This document shows positions 18,486-27,478 of a DNA stretch of 64,000 nucleotides, in pieces. This DNA is from Aliiroseovarius crassostreae (GTDB taxonomy: Bacteria; Pseudomonadota; Alphaproteobacteria; Rhodobacterales; Rhodobacteraceae): assembly GCF_001307765.1 (NCBI RefSeq), contig NZ_LKBA01000019.1, forward strand, positions 496,001 through 560,000. The letters run 5' to 3'. Numbering within the stretch: the first letter of the stretch is position 1; the number at the start of each line of letters is the position of its first letter. The position numbers were made by a program, and so were the translations under genes. Under the pieces are notes generated by a model. The model was not told the DNA's origin and made no database searches. It worked only from the letters and a program-made list of their open reading frames with translations.

Positions 18486-19064
18486 ATGAGCAAGTCAGAA
18501 CAGAATTCAGAATTTTCCCGTCGAGGCTTTATCGTGGCGCTTGGCGGCACGGGGCTCGCGCTGGCGGGCTGTGCCAATGGCGTGGGGTCGCAGGGCGCAG
18601 CCGAGATTGACGCCCGCGTGACCCAGACCCTGAACTATCTCTACAACCGGTATCCGGGTATGCGGGATCTTGCCGCCAAAGCATCCGGGATGCTGGTGAT
18701 GCCCCTGGTGACCGAGGCGGGGTTCATCGTTGGGGGCGCTTATGGGCGCGGGGCGCTGTTGATCAACGACGTCACGGTTGATTACTACTCGCAAACCCAG
18801 GCCAGCATCGGTTTTCAGATCGGCGCGCAGCAATATGCCCATGTGCTGTTTTTCATGACGCAAGAGGCGCTGCAGGATTTCCGCCGCTCTGCCGGCTGGG
18901 TGGCTTCTGCGGATATCAAATACGCCTTCCAGACCGAGGGCGATCGCTTCTCCGCCGACACGATCACCTCATCCGATCCGGTGGTTGCTGTTGTCTTTGG
19001 TCAGGCCGGGGCGCTGGCTGGCGCGTCGCTCGAGGGGGCAAAATACACCCGTATCATTCCCTGA
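18486..19064 (+). CDS. SYLF/YSC84-type lipid-binding lipoprotein
   Basis: Exported protein of 192 residues. The N-terminus has a twin-arginine-like FSRRGFIVALGGTGLALAGC ending in a lipobox (LAGC), so it is probably a Tat-exported lipoprotein. The body is a SYLF (YSC84, DUF500) domain: AAKASGMLVMPLVTEAGFI, GAYGRGALLI, SASIGFQIGAQ-like and FFMTQEALQDF blocks. SYLF proteins bind lipids; the bacterial role is unclear. The start at 18486 is preferred over 18411 because GAGG precedes it and the export signal starts there. A good terminator follows. Confidence 0.88.
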   Translation: MSKSEQNSEFSRRGFIVALGGTGLALAGCANGVGSQGAAEIDARVTQTLNYLYNRYPGMRDLAAKASGMLVMPLVTEAGFIVGGAYGRGALLINDVTVDYYSQTQASIGFQIGAQQYAHVLFFMTQEALQDFRRSAGWVASADIKYAFQTEGDRFSADTITSSDPVVAVVFGQAGALAGASLEGAKYTRIIP

Positions 19065-19086
19065 CCCAAACAGGTTGAACCAATGG

Positions 19087-19116
19087 AAAAGGGAGGCATG
19101 ACGCCTCCCTTTTTTG
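19087..19116 (+). terminator. Terminator of the SYLF gene
   Basis: Stem 19087-19097 with 19103-19113, a 5-base loop and a long T run, 23 bases after the stop. Confidence 0.88.
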
Positions 19117-19155
19117 TTTTGAACCGAAACGCCCACAACAGTGACAGCACTTCCC

Positions 19156-19195
19156 GCGTTTCGACTTCCCCTGTCTCAGGTTGAAGTCGAAACGC
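19156..19195. repeat. Dispersed hairpin repeat, family 2, copy A
   Basis: A perfect 13-bp stem (19156-19168 with 19183-19195) whose 14-base loop holds a second small hairpin, CCTG-TCT-CAGG. It lies six bases after the stop of the leftward dehydrogenase gene. Relatives are at 47242-47282 (full), 47171-47199 (half) and 56201-56245 (same arms, different loop). Confidence 0.7.
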
Positions 19196-19200
19196 TTTAG

Positions 19201-20073
19201 TCAGTCCAGGGTCTTCAACCGCTTGAACAAGCTGGATGTGTCCCAACGTCCGCCGCCCATTTTCTGGACGTCCTTATAGAACTGATCTACCAGCGCCGTA
19301 ACCGGCAGGCTTGCGCCATTTTCATTTGCCGTGTCCAGGCAGATGCCCAGATCCTTGCGCATCCAGTCAACTGCAAAACCGTGTTCAAAGTGATCATCCG
19401 CCATGGTTTCATGCCGGTTGACCATCTGCCAGCTGCCTGCAGCCCCGCCCTGGATCACATCGACGACCTCTCGAATATCAAGACCGGCTTTCTCGGCAAA
19501 ATGCAGCCCCTCGGACAAGCCCTGCACCAGACCGGCGATGCAGATCTGATTGACCATCTTTGTCAGCTGCCCGGCCCCACTTTCGCCCAAGCGTTTTACA
19601 GTGCGACCATAGGCCTGCATGATCGGTTCCGCAGCGCAATAGGCGGTGTCATCGCCCCCGCACATGATCGACAGAATACCGTTTTCCGCCCCGGCCTGCC
19701 CACCGGAAACGGGTGCGTCCAGAAAACTGACACCTGCAGACCGGGCAGCGGCATAAAGTTCGCGTGTCACTTTGGCGGATACCGTCGTGTGATCAACGAA
19801 AACCGCCCCGTCTGTCATGCCCGACAGCGCGCCATTTTCACCCAGCACCACCGCGCGCAGGTCGTCATCATTGCCCACACATGCCATGACAAAATCCGCG
19901 CCAAGTGCCGCTTCACGCGGGGTGGAGGCCCATTTCCCCCCATGTTCCTTGGCCCAGGCTTCGGCCTTGGCAGTGGTGCGATTGTAAACCGTCACCTGAT
20001 GCCCCGCAGCAACGAGGTGCCCCGCCATCGGATAGCCCATCACGCCCAAGCCCAAAAATGCGCATTTTGCCAT
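19201..20073 (-). CDS. 3-hydroxyisobutyrate dehydrogenase-family oxidoreductase
   Basis: Beta-hydroxyacid dehydrogenase of 290 residues using NAD(P). It has the dinucleotide-binding GLGVMGYPMAGHLVAAG, the substrate block DAPVSGGQAGAENG, the catalytic lysine in GQLTKMVNQI, and a C-terminal helical domain with KDLGICLDTANE. Members act on 3-hydroxyisobutyrate, tartronate semialdehyde or similar; the exact substrate is not resolved. The start at 20073 is chosen because AAGGG lies eight bases upstream; the frame runs 12 codons further. It is divergent from the penicillin acylase-family gene. Confidence 0.88.
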   Translation of the reverse strand: MAKCAFLGLGVMGYPMAGHLVAAGHQVTVYNRTTAKAEAWAKEHGGKWASTPREAALGADFVMACVGNDDDLRAVVLGENGALSGMTDGAVFVDHTTVSAKVTRELYAAARSAGVSFLDAPVSGGQAGAENGILSIMCGGDDTAYCAAEPIMQAYGRTVKRLGESGAGQLTKMVNQICIAGLVQGLSEGLHFAEKAGLDIREVVDVIQGGAAGSWQMVNRHETMADDHFEHGFAVDWMRKDLGICLDTANENGASLPVTALVDQFYKDVQKMGGGRWDTSSLFKRLKTLD

Positions 20074-20152
20074 TGCAACGCCCTTTCGTTGTCTTTCCCT
20101 GTCAGGCACAGTAGTTACCGCTCAGACCCAAAACGTCAACAAGAGGCTCGGA

Positions 20153-22621
20153 ATGGGAATAGTGTTTCGCTGGTTGATCCGGATCGTATCGGCAGCCCTT
20201 TTATTGGCAGTTCTGGGAATCGGGCTGGTCTATTACCTTGCGGCGCAATCCCTGCCGGATTACTCCGCCACGCGAGAAACCCCCGGCATCACCGCGCCGG
20301 TCGAGATTGTGCGCAACAACGCCAATATCCCCCATATTTTTGGTCAGAACGACAGTGATGTGTTCTTTGGGCTTGGCTATGCGCACGCCCAGGACCGACT
20401 TTGGCAGATGATGCTGCTGCGCCGCACCGCGCAGGGCCGCCTTTCGGAATTGTTCGGGGAGCGTACGTTCAAAACGGATGAATTGATGCGGCGGCTCGAT
20501 ATCTACCGCCTTGCCCAGCAGGATGTGGCAGAACAGGACCGTGACACCCAAAAGGCCCTGTCGGCCTATGCGTCGGGCGTGAACGCCTATCTGTCCCGGA
20601 TCAACACCGAGGCGTTAGGAAGAGGGGCGCCCGAGTTTTTCCTGTTCCCTGCCGGAATTTCCCCCTGGCAACCTGCCGACAGCCTTGCGGTCCTGAAGCT
20701 CATGGGGGTGCAGCAGGGGGGGCAGCTTCAGGACGAGGTGCTGCGCGCGCGCGTTTCGCTTGCCCTACCTGAGGAGCGCCTGCGTGATGTGATGCCGGAC
20801 ATGCCCGGCACCGGTGTGGCTGCGCTCCCTGATTACGCGTCCCTCTTTAAGGGCACCCCGGACTTTGCCGCTTTGCGCCCGGTGGATCGATTGCCCGATT
20901 TCTGGCCCAGCCCCGCCCGCGGGCTGGAAGGTGCGTCAAACGCATGGGCCGCCGCGCCCAGCCGGTCCGCCGCCGGTGCCTCCCTTCTCGCCAATGATCC
21001 GCATCTCAGCTTTACCGCCCCCAGCCTTTGGTATCTTGCGCGGTTGGAGTTATCGACCGGAGGGGTGATCGGGGGCACCATTCCCGGCATGCCTATCGTG
21101 CTTGTGGGGCGCTCAAACGATTTTGCCTGGGGCATCACCTCCTCTTACATGGATGATCAGGATGTGTTCATGGAGGAGCTGAACCCCGAGAATGCGGAAG
21201 AGGTGCGCACGCCCGACGGGTTCGCAAAGCTTGTCACCCGTCCAACCATTGTCAAGGTCAAGGATCAGGCGCCGGTCACCCTGCAACTGCAATGGTCAGA
21301 TAATGGCCCGGTTTTGCCGGGGAACATGTATGATCTGTCCTCGGTTACCCCACCGGGCCATGTTGCGGCACTGTCCTGGACGCTGCTGGCGCCACGTGAC
21401 CGATCCATGAGCGCGGCAATCCGACTGATGCGCGCCATGACAATCAGTGAAGGCCTGTCTGCAGGCGCGGATTTTGTAGCCCCGAGCCTGAACCTGACCA
21501 TGGCAGACAAAAGCCAGATCGCGATGAAAGTGATCGGGGCGATGCCCCGCCGGAATGCGGATCATCAAACCAAGGGACGTATGCCGAGCCTCGGGTGGAA
21601 GCCGGAAAACCGTTGGAACGGGGTGGAAACCTATTCGGCCAACCCGGAATTCGTGCAACCCAAAGGGGGCATTGTCGGCAACACCAACAATAAGGTGATC
21701 GAACGCCCCTTCCCGCTTCACATGAGTTACTCTTGGGGTGACAGCCAGCGTATCCAGCGCTGGACCCGCCTGATGCAGGCCCGTGCCGTGCACACGCGCG
21801 ACAGTTTTATCGAAGCGCAGCTGGACACGGTCTCTCCCACCGCCCGGACGCTGTTGCCTTTGGTGGGGGCAGATCTGTGGTTTACCGGTGAGGCCGCCCC
21901 AGAGGGCACGCAGGATCGCAAGCGCCAGCGCGCGCTTGACCTGCTGGCCAGTTGGAACGGCGAGATGAACGAACATATGCCGGAGCCCCTGATCTATTCT
22001 GCCTGGATGCAGGCCCTGAAAAACAGGTTGATCCGCGATGAGCTTGGACCGTTGACCGAGGCTTTTCCCCATGCCGATCCCATTTTTATCGAGCGGGTTT
22101 TTCGGGACATCGAAGGGGCTTCTGTCTGGTGTGATGTGATCCAGTCCGCCCCGGTAGAAACCTGCACTGACATCGCCCGGGCCGCTTTGGATGATGCGCT
22201 GCTCTGGCTGGAGGAAAACACGCGTGGCGAGCAGGAAAGCCTGCGCTGGGGGGATTATCATATCGCCACGCAGGATCATCCGGTGTTGGGAAAAGTCCCG
22301 TTTCTGAAGTATTTCGTGAATATCCGGCAATCGACCTCTGGCGGGGACAATACGCTGATGCGCGGAAAAACATCCGGTCGTGGCGATAATCCGTTTCAAA
22401 ACGTGCATGGGGCTGGATATCGCGGCGTTTATGACCTAGCCGACCCCGACAGTTCGCTTTTTGTCATCGCCACCGGCCAGTCCGGTCACCCGCTTTCGCG
22501 TCACTATGATGATCTGGGCGAGCTTTGGCGGCGCGGAGAATACACCCCGATGTCCCTTGATCCCGATCTGGCGCGGGCGGCGGCGGTTGGTATTACCCGC
22601 CTGCTGCCCAAGGAAAAATGA
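20153..22621 (+). CDS. Penicillin acylase-family amidohydrolase
   Basis: Ntn-hydrolase precursor of 822 residues (peptidase family S45). An uncleaved or signal-anchor helix occupies residues 8-30 (IRIVSAALLLAVLGIGLVYY), so the enzyme is periplasmic. The short chain comes first. The new N-terminal nucleophile is Ser262 in GLEGASNAWAAAP, exposed by self-cleavage. Later blocks typical of the beta chain include LLANDPHLSFTAPSLWY and NDFAWGITSSYMDDQD. Family members hydrolyse beta-lactam side chains, acyl-homoserine lactones or other amides, so quorum quenching is possible but not shown. GAGG precedes the ATG. Confidence 0.92.
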   Translation: MGIVFRWLIRIVSAALLLAVLGIGLVYYLAAQSLPDYSATRETPGITAPVEIVRNNANIPHIFGQNDSDVFFGLGYAHAQDRLWQMMLLRRTAQGRLSELFGERTFKTDELMRRLDIYRLAQQDVAEQDRDTQKALSAYASGVNAYLSRINTEALGRGAPEFFLFPAGISPWQPADSLAVLKLMGVQQGGQLQDEVLRARVSLALPEERLRDVMPDMPGTGVAALPDYASLFKGTPDFAALRPVDRLPDFWPSPARGLEGASNAWAAAPSRSAAGASLLANDPHLSFTAPSLWYLARLELSTGGVIGGTIPGMPIVLVGRSNDFAWGITSSYMDDQDVFMEELNPENAEEVRTPDGFAKLVTRPTIVKVKDQAPVTLQLQWSDNGPVLPGNMYDLSSVTPPGHVAALSWTLLAPRDRSMSAAIRLMRAMTISEGLSAGADFVAPSLNLTMADKSQIAMKVIGAMPRRNADHQTKGRMPSLGWKPENRWNGVETYSANPEFVQPKGGIVGNTNNKVIERPFPLHMSYSWGDSQRIQRWTRLMQARAVHTRDSFIEAQLDTVSPTARTLLPLVGADLWFTGEAAPEGTQDRKRQRALDLLASWNGEMNEHMPEPLIYSAWMQALKNRLIRDELGPLTEAFPHADPIFIERVFRDIEGASVWCDVIQSAPVETCTDIARAALDDALLWLEENTRGEQESLRWGDYHIATQDHPVLGKVPFLKYFVNIRQSTSGGDNTLMRGKTSGRGDNPFQNVHGAGYRGVYDLADPDSSLFVIATGQSGHPLSRHYDDLGELWRRGEYTPMSLDPDLARAAAVGITRLLPKEK

Positions 22622-22642
22622 TCCGGGATTTCTAAAAACCGG

Positions 22643-22684
22643 TCTCGGGGGCCAGCCATCAGAGGGTGGTCTGCCCCCCCGAGA
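22643..22684. terminator. Symmetric hairpin between convergent genes
   Basis: Arms 22643-22651 and 22676-22684 form a 9-bp GC-rich stem, with a further partial pairing inside. There is no T run, so termination in both directions is plausible but not certain. Confidence 0.4.
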
Positions 22685-22691
22685 GCCTCGT

Positions 22692-23978
22692 TCACAGCGC
22701 CGCGTATTCCGCTTTCTGCCGCTCGGTCCAGGTGACGGTCAGGGACCAGCCGGTTTCGGTCTGTTCTTCCGCGTCCACCACCCCTTGCGAGAACAACCAC
22801 GCGCGCTGCTTGCCCTGGGAAAACGCCAGATCAACATCTGTGGTTTCGCGCGGTGATGCCAGCCGGGTTTCCACCGCCTCCAACAATTCTTCGAACCCTT
22901 CGCCCGTTATGGCGGACAGGGTGAAAACATCGTCGTTGCGTGCAGCTTCGCGCCGGCGCGCATCTGCGTCCTCGGGATCCAGAAGATCGGTTTTGTTCCA
23001 GACCTCCAGGCTGGGCGTGTTTTCATCCACCCCCAGATCTTCCATGATCTTTTCCACATCCGCCGCCTGTTCATCTGTGTTCTCAGACGAAATATCGCGC
23101 ACATGCAGGATTAAATCTGCGGCCAGAACCTCTTCCAAAGTGGCGCGAAACGCAGCCACCAGCTGGGTCGGCAGGTCCGAGATGAACCCCACCGTGTCCG
23201 ACAAAATGACCTTGCGCCCGCTGCCCGGCAGTTCGATATTGCGCATCGTCGGGTCAAGCGTGGCAAACAGCATATCTTTTGCCAGCACGTCCGCACCGGT
23301 CAGCCGATTGAAAAGCGTAGATTTCCCGGCATTGGTATAGCCCACAAGCGCCACGATCGGAAAGGGAACCTTGGCCCGCGCCGCACGGTGCAATTCGCGG
23401 GTTTTCACAACTTTCTCAAGCTGCTTGCGCAGCCGGTTGAGCTGATCATCAATGGCGCGGCGGTCGGCTTCGATTTGGGTTTCACCGGGGCCGCCAACAA
23501 ATCCAAGCCCGCCACGTTGGCGCTCCAGGTGGGTCCATGCGCGCACCAGTCGGGTGCGCTGGTAACTCAGCGCGGCCATTTCGACCTGCAGCACCCCTTC
23601 CCGTGTCCGGGCGCGATCCGAGAAGATTTCAAGGATGAGCCCGGTCCGATCGAGGATTTTGACTTTCCAGAGCTTTTCAAGATTGCGCTGCTGCACCGGG
23701 CTGACCGGCCCGTCAATCAGCACAAGCTCAACTTCGGCCGCCTGAAGGCGCGCCTTCAGCTCTTCGATCTTGCCCGATCCGAACAGGTGGCCGGGATGGG
23801 GGCGGGAAATACGCACGATTTCGGCCCCTTCAACCACCAGATGTGGCAGGGCAGCGGCCAGTGAAACGGCCTCTTCCAGCGCAGGGCCAGCGGTCCGGCG
23901 GGCGCGGTCGGATGTCAGTTCGGGATGGAGAACCCAGGCCCGTGTGGGCAGGCTCTCCTGTTCAACGAGATCGGTCAG
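22692..23978 (-). CDS. hflX: GTPase HflX, probable CTG start
   Basis: Ribosome-associated GTPase that splits stalled ribosomes. G motifs are GYTNAGKST (G1), [11 protein letters not shown] (G3) and NKTD (G4), preceded by the glycine-rich [18 protein letters not shown] linker. The first ATG/GTG/TTG in frame is a GTG at 23837, which would give 381 residues and lack the N-terminal domain. The frame stays open and clearly coding for 47 more codons ([32 protein letters not shown]) up to CTG at 23978, which overlaps the hfq stop as CTGA. That start gives 428 residues, the usual length. I therefore infer a CTG start coupled to hfq. Confidence 0.9.
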   Translation of the reverse strand: MTDLVEQESLPTRAWVLHPELTSDRARRTAGPALEEAVSLAAALPHLVVEGAEIVRISRPHPGHLFGSGKIEELKARLQAAEVELVLIDGPVSPVQQRNLEKLWKVKILDRTGLILEIFSDRARTREGVLQVEMAALSYQRTRLVRAWTHLERQRGGLGFVGGPGETQIEADRRAIDDQLNRLRKQLEKVVKTRELHRAARAKVPFPIVALVGYTNAGKSTLFNRLTGADVLAKDMLFATLDPTMRNIELPGSGRKVILSDTVGFISDLPTQLVAAFRATLEEVLAADLILHVRDISSENTDEQAADVEKIMEDLGVDENTPSLEVWNKTDLLDPEDADARRREAARNDDVFTLSAITGEGFEELLEAVETRLASPRETTDVDLAFSQGKQRAWLFSQGVVDAEEQTETGWSLTVTWTERQKAEYAAL

Positions 23979-24211
23979 CTGTCTTCGCCATCATACAGGT
24001 TGATCGGAGCGCCCGGCATGATCGTCGAAATCGCGTGTTTGTATACCAGTTGCGATTGACCGTCCCGGCGCAGCAGAACGCAGAAATTGTCGAACCAGGA
24101 AATGACGCCCTGAAGTTTGACGCCATTGATCAGGAAAATCGTGACGGGCACCTTCGATTTGCGCACATGGTTCAGAAAGGCGTCTTGCAGGTTTTGTTTG
24201 TCCGCAGCCAT
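23975..24211 (-). CDS. hfq: RNA chaperone Hfq
   Basis: Ring-forming Sm-like protein of 78 residues that pairs small RNAs with mRNAs. Sm1 ([40 protein letters not shown]) and Sm2 ([12 protein letters not shown]) are intact; the alphaproteobacterial short tail ([12 protein letters not shown]) follows. AAGGAC precedes the ATG. The stop overlaps the probable hflX CTG start by four bases. It lies 141 bases downstream of trkH with a hairpin in the gap, so it may have its own promoter as well as read-through. Confidence 0.97.
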   Translation of the reverse strand: MAADKQNLQDAFLNHVRKSKVPVTIFLINGVKLQGVISWFDNFCVLLRRDGQSQLVYKHAISTIMPGAPINLYDGEDS

Positions 24212-24236
24212 CGTTTTTTGTCCTTTTTATCTCGTG

Positions 24237-24253
24237 CTGCCGGGAAACGGCAG
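24237..24253 (-). promoter_or_regulatory. Hairpin in the hfq leader
   Basis: A perfect 6-bp stem (24237-24242 with 24248-24253) and a 5-base loop, 26-42 bases upstream of the hfq start. It lacks a following T run, so it looks like a leader structure and not a terminator. Confidence 0.35.
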
Positions 24254-24352
24254 GAAAGTCCTATTCTTCTAATATGACCTGTGAATTTGAAGGTTTCCAG
24301 CCCCAAACGTATTGCAAAATGCACCTATAGCGACAAAAATGTCGGGAAAGCT

Positions 24353-25909
24353 TCAGCGGCGCCAGCTGTCGGGATTGAAAAGTGCAATAATTGCCAATGT
24401 CTCAAGCCGACCAAGGACCATCGCCCCGGCCATGATGACCTTGGCGGGGTCGGACAGATCCGCATAAGAGAAAGGTGTGCTGGACGCCACCTGGGCCAGT
24501 GGCCCCGTGGTGGTAAGGGCGGAAATGGTCAGGATCATCGTGCTTTCAAAATCCAGACCGGTAAAGGATAGCGCCAGTGTCACAATGGCCAGCGACATTG
24601 CCAGAAGCATGAAAAACACCCAGGACATATAGGCACCACGCCCCCGCATATGGCGCGCGTCGGTTCCGCTGCCACCCACCGATGACGGGTGGACCAGTTT
24701 CTCCAACTCTCGTCGTCCATGCAGGTACAGCGCATAGACCCGCATGAGTTTCGCGCCCCCGGCCGTGGTCGCAACGCCGCCGCCAATCAGGGCAAGCCCA
24801 GTCAGGACCAGACCCGGCGTCTGCAAGCCCGACCAATCCCGGCTGGCGGCCCAGGCGCTGCTTTCAAACCCGGTTGTGGTCAGAAAGGACAGAACCGTGA
24901 AAACCGATCCCCACAGAGAGGTCAGGCCCGCCAGAATATTGGTTTCTTCATCCACTTCATATGCGCCAATCCAGTGGCGCAGGAAAAGGAAGGCCGGGAC
25001 AATTAAAATAATCGCAAACGCCATGCGAATTTCCGCATCCCCAAGAAGGCTGCGCAGGTTTTCTGATTGCATGTCAGTGGCAAATGTCAGGCGTGAAATC
25101 GCAAAAATGAAAAACACCGCGATAATCGCTTCGCCCGCAAATCCGGCCCCGCTATTGCTTATGCCTCCTACAGGAGAGATCCCGCTGGTGGCCATGGTCG
25201 ACATGGCGTGGCAGGCGGCAACAAAGGCGGTATCACCGGCCAGGATCAGGCCAATCCAGAGGACCAAGGTCAACCCGGCATAGACCGGAAACAGCTTTAG
25301 CCCATAGGCGCGAATGCGCTGGGAAATATCTGCCACATGCGTGATCTGGCTCAATCCGCCGCCAATACCCCCAGCGTCCTGTCGGGCCCCAAACCGTGCG
25401 CGCACTTCGAAACCGCCAAGGGCCATGGGGGCAAGAATGGCAATGGCACTGACCCAGATGAACAGGCCGCCCATCCAACCGACCAGCGCGCGCCAGAGGT
25501 GGAGGGTCTCTGCAAGTCGGTCGGGGGTATCGAACAGGGTCGCCCCGGTGGTGGTCAGGGCCGAGACCATTTCGAAATAAGCGTTTAGAAAGCTGGTGTT
25601 GCGCAGGGCCTGGTGAAAAGGAACCGCAAGCATGATGGGCAAAAGCACAAACAGTCCCAGCAGCGCCATCAGGTGGCGCCGGGGCCGGTTGGAGCGCGGT
25701 CGATCCGCCATGGCAAGCGCCAGGAAGGACGTCAGAAACCCAAACAGGATGGCACCGTAAAAGAAAACCCGGCTCTCAAAAAACTCGCCTGCAAACCACC
25801 CGTATACAGCTGGGACCAGCATTGAGGTCGACCCGATCCCCATCAGGATCACCAGCAAAGGCAGGTTCAGTATCCTGCCAACAAGAGAAGAGGACGGCAG
25901 GCGCGACAT
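24353..25909 (-). CDS. trkH: Potassium uptake protein TrkH
   Basis: Membrane-embedded channel-like subunit of the Trk K+ uptake system, 518 residues. The four pore-loop repeats of the family can be seen as SALTTTGATLFD, STMATSGISPVGG, SFLTTTGFESSAW and SALTTTGPLAQV, which together form the selectivity filter. Its start overlaps the trkA stop by one base, so it is coupled to its gating partner. The operon continues from ntrX upstream with a gap of 193 bases before trkA. Confidence 0.95.
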   Translation of the reverse strand: MSRLPSSSLVGRILNLPLLVILMGIGSTSMLVPAVYGWFAGEFFESRVFFYGAILFGFLTSFLALAMADRPRSNRPRRHLMALLGLFVLLPIMLAVPFHQALRNTSFLNAYFEMVSALTTTGATLFDTPDRLAETLHLWRALVGWMGGLFIWVSAIAILAPMALGGFEVRARFGARQDAGGIGGGLSQITHVADISQRIRAYGLKLFPVYAGLTLVLWIGLILAGDTAFVAACHAMSTMATSGISPVGGISNSGAGFAGEAIIAVFFIFAISRLTFATDMQSENLRSLLGDAEIRMAFAIILIVPAFLFLRHWIGAYEVDEETNILAGLTSLWGSVFTVLSFLTTTGFESSAWAASRDWSGLQTPGLVLTGLALIGGGVATTAGGAKLMRVYALYLHGRRELEKLVHPSSVGGSGTDARHMRGRGAYMSWVFFMLLAMSLAIVTLALSFTGLDFESTMILTISALTTTGPLAQVASSTPFSYADLSDPAKVIMAGAMVLGRLETLAIIALFNPDSWRR

Positions 25910-27285
25910 CAGAAATAATCAATCTGAACCTGCAACAGGCGTTCCACTTCGGGGACGTCTTCCGCCATTGCAAAAATCGTGACCACATCCCCTTCATCCA
26001 GCCGCATCTTACCGGTTGGCTTATAGACGGTATCCCCCTTCAGCACCGCCCCGACCAGCACCCCTTCCGGAAAATCCACATCCCGGATCGCTTTGCCGGC
26101 CACGGGTGAGGTGGCCAGAACCTGCGCCTCGATCACCTCGGCCTCGGCGTCGCCAAGCGAATAGACCTCACGCACCTTGCCGTGCCGGATATGGCGCAGG
26201 ATCGAGCTGACCGTCTGGGTGCGCGGGTTGATATAGGCGTCGATATTCAGCGGCTCCATCAACCCGGCAAGGGTAGGATCGTTGATCAGGCAGATCGACA
26301 TCTGACACCCAACGGATTTGGCGCGCACCGAGGTCAGCAGATTGACCTTGTCATCATCCGTCACCGCGAGAATGGCATCCGCTTTGGGCACCCCCGCCTC
26401 TTTCATGAGCTCCATATTCATGCCGTCACCATAAAGCACGACGGTGCGCTCCAACGCATCCGCGGCCTTCTCAGCCACAACACGGTTAAGCTCAACCACC
26501 TTGGCCCGGATCCGATCGGTCCGGGTTTCCAACGCCTTGGCAACCGCAAGCCCAACATTCCCCCCGCCCAGAATGACCACACGGTTTTGGCGTTTTGTGG
26601 TCTTGCCAAAGACCTCCATCGTGCGATCCATATCTTCGGTACGGGTGAACACATAAACCTGATCGCCGCCGAAAAGCTGATCTCCCGGTTCGGGGGCGAA
26701 CAATGACCCCTCGCGCCGCACACCCACAACAATCACCGACAAGGTCGAAAACAAATCTGTCAGCTGGCGCAGCGGTGTGTTGAGCACGGGGCAGTCGTCA
26801 TCTAGCTGCACCCCCAGCAACTGCACCTTGCCGTCGAGAAAACTCTCGATGTCAAACGCGGATGGTGCGGTCAGCCGTTTCAGAACCGCCTCGGCCACCT
26901 CGCGCTCCGGGCTGATCACCACATCAATCGGCAGATGATCACGCCGATACAGATCGGAATAAATCGCATCGAGATAGGATTGGCTGCGCAGCCGGGCAAT
27001 TTTTCGCGGCACTGCAAAAACCGAATGTGCCACCTGACAGGTGACCATGTTCACCTCATCCGAATGGGTGGCGGCAATGATCATATCCGCATCCGGTGCC
27101 CCTGCCCGCTCCAGCACATCCGGGTAGGAAGCGAACCCCGTAACCCCTTGAACATCAAGTGTTTCCGTGGCGCGATTAACGAGGACCGGATTGTTGTCAA
27201 CCACGGTGACGTCATTGTTTTCCGCCGACAGATGCCGCGCGATCTGCCAACCGACCTGTCCTGCTCCGCAAATGATCACTTTCAT
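25909..27285 (-). CDS. trkA: Trk potassium system NAD-binding subunit TrkA
   Basis: Cytoplasmic gating subunit of 458 residues with two RCK units in tandem. Each has a Rossmann motif (IICGAGQVGWQIARHL near the start and VILGGGNVGLAVAKAL near residue 230) followed by a TrkA-C domain. It binds NAD(H) or ATP and regulates TrkH. The start at 27285 is chosen because AAGGA lies eight bases upstream; the frame extends 12 codons further. Next to ntrYX in the same orientation, an arrangement familiar from alphaproteobacteria. Confidence 0.95.
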   Translation of the reverse strand: MKVIICGAGQVGWQIARHLSAENNDVTVVDNNPVLVNRATETLDVQGVTGFASYPDVLERAGAPDADMIIAATHSDEVNMVTCQVAHSVFAVPRKIARLRSQSYLDAIYSDLYRRDHLPIDVVISPEREVAEAVLKRLTAPSAFDIESFLDGKVQLLGVQLDDDCPVLNTPLRQLTDLFSTLSVIVVGVRREGSLFAPEPGDQLFGGDQVYVFTRTEDMDRTMEVFGKTTKRQNRVVILGGGNVGLAVAKALETRTDRIRAKVVELNRVVAEKAADALERTVVLYGDGMNMELMKEAGVPKADAILAVTDDDKVNLLTSVRAKSVGCQMSICLINDPTLAGLMEPLNIDAYINPRTQTVSSILRHIRHGKVREVYSLGDAEAEVIEAQVLATSPVAGKAIRDVDFPEGVLVGAVLKGDTVYKPTGKMRLDEGDVVTIFAMAEDVPEVERLLQVQIDYF

Positions 27286-27478
27286 GGCCGACTGTTCCTT
27301 CAGCTCGTTTCGGCGGCGCAACCTCAGTCAACATGAGGCTGAACCGACTGTCTTTTGCCGAGTGCCATTGTCCGGCGCCCTGTCAGCAAAAGGTCTGCCA
27401 TTGCAACCCAACAAGGTCAAGCACCCCCAATGCCCAGGCCGCAACGGCCTGAACGTGGCGACACTTTCTGTTTGGATC

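Noticed and set aside
22692-23837. hflX as a 381-residue protein from the GTG at 23837
   Set aside because: The upstream 47 codons are clearly coding and complete the family's N-terminal domain.
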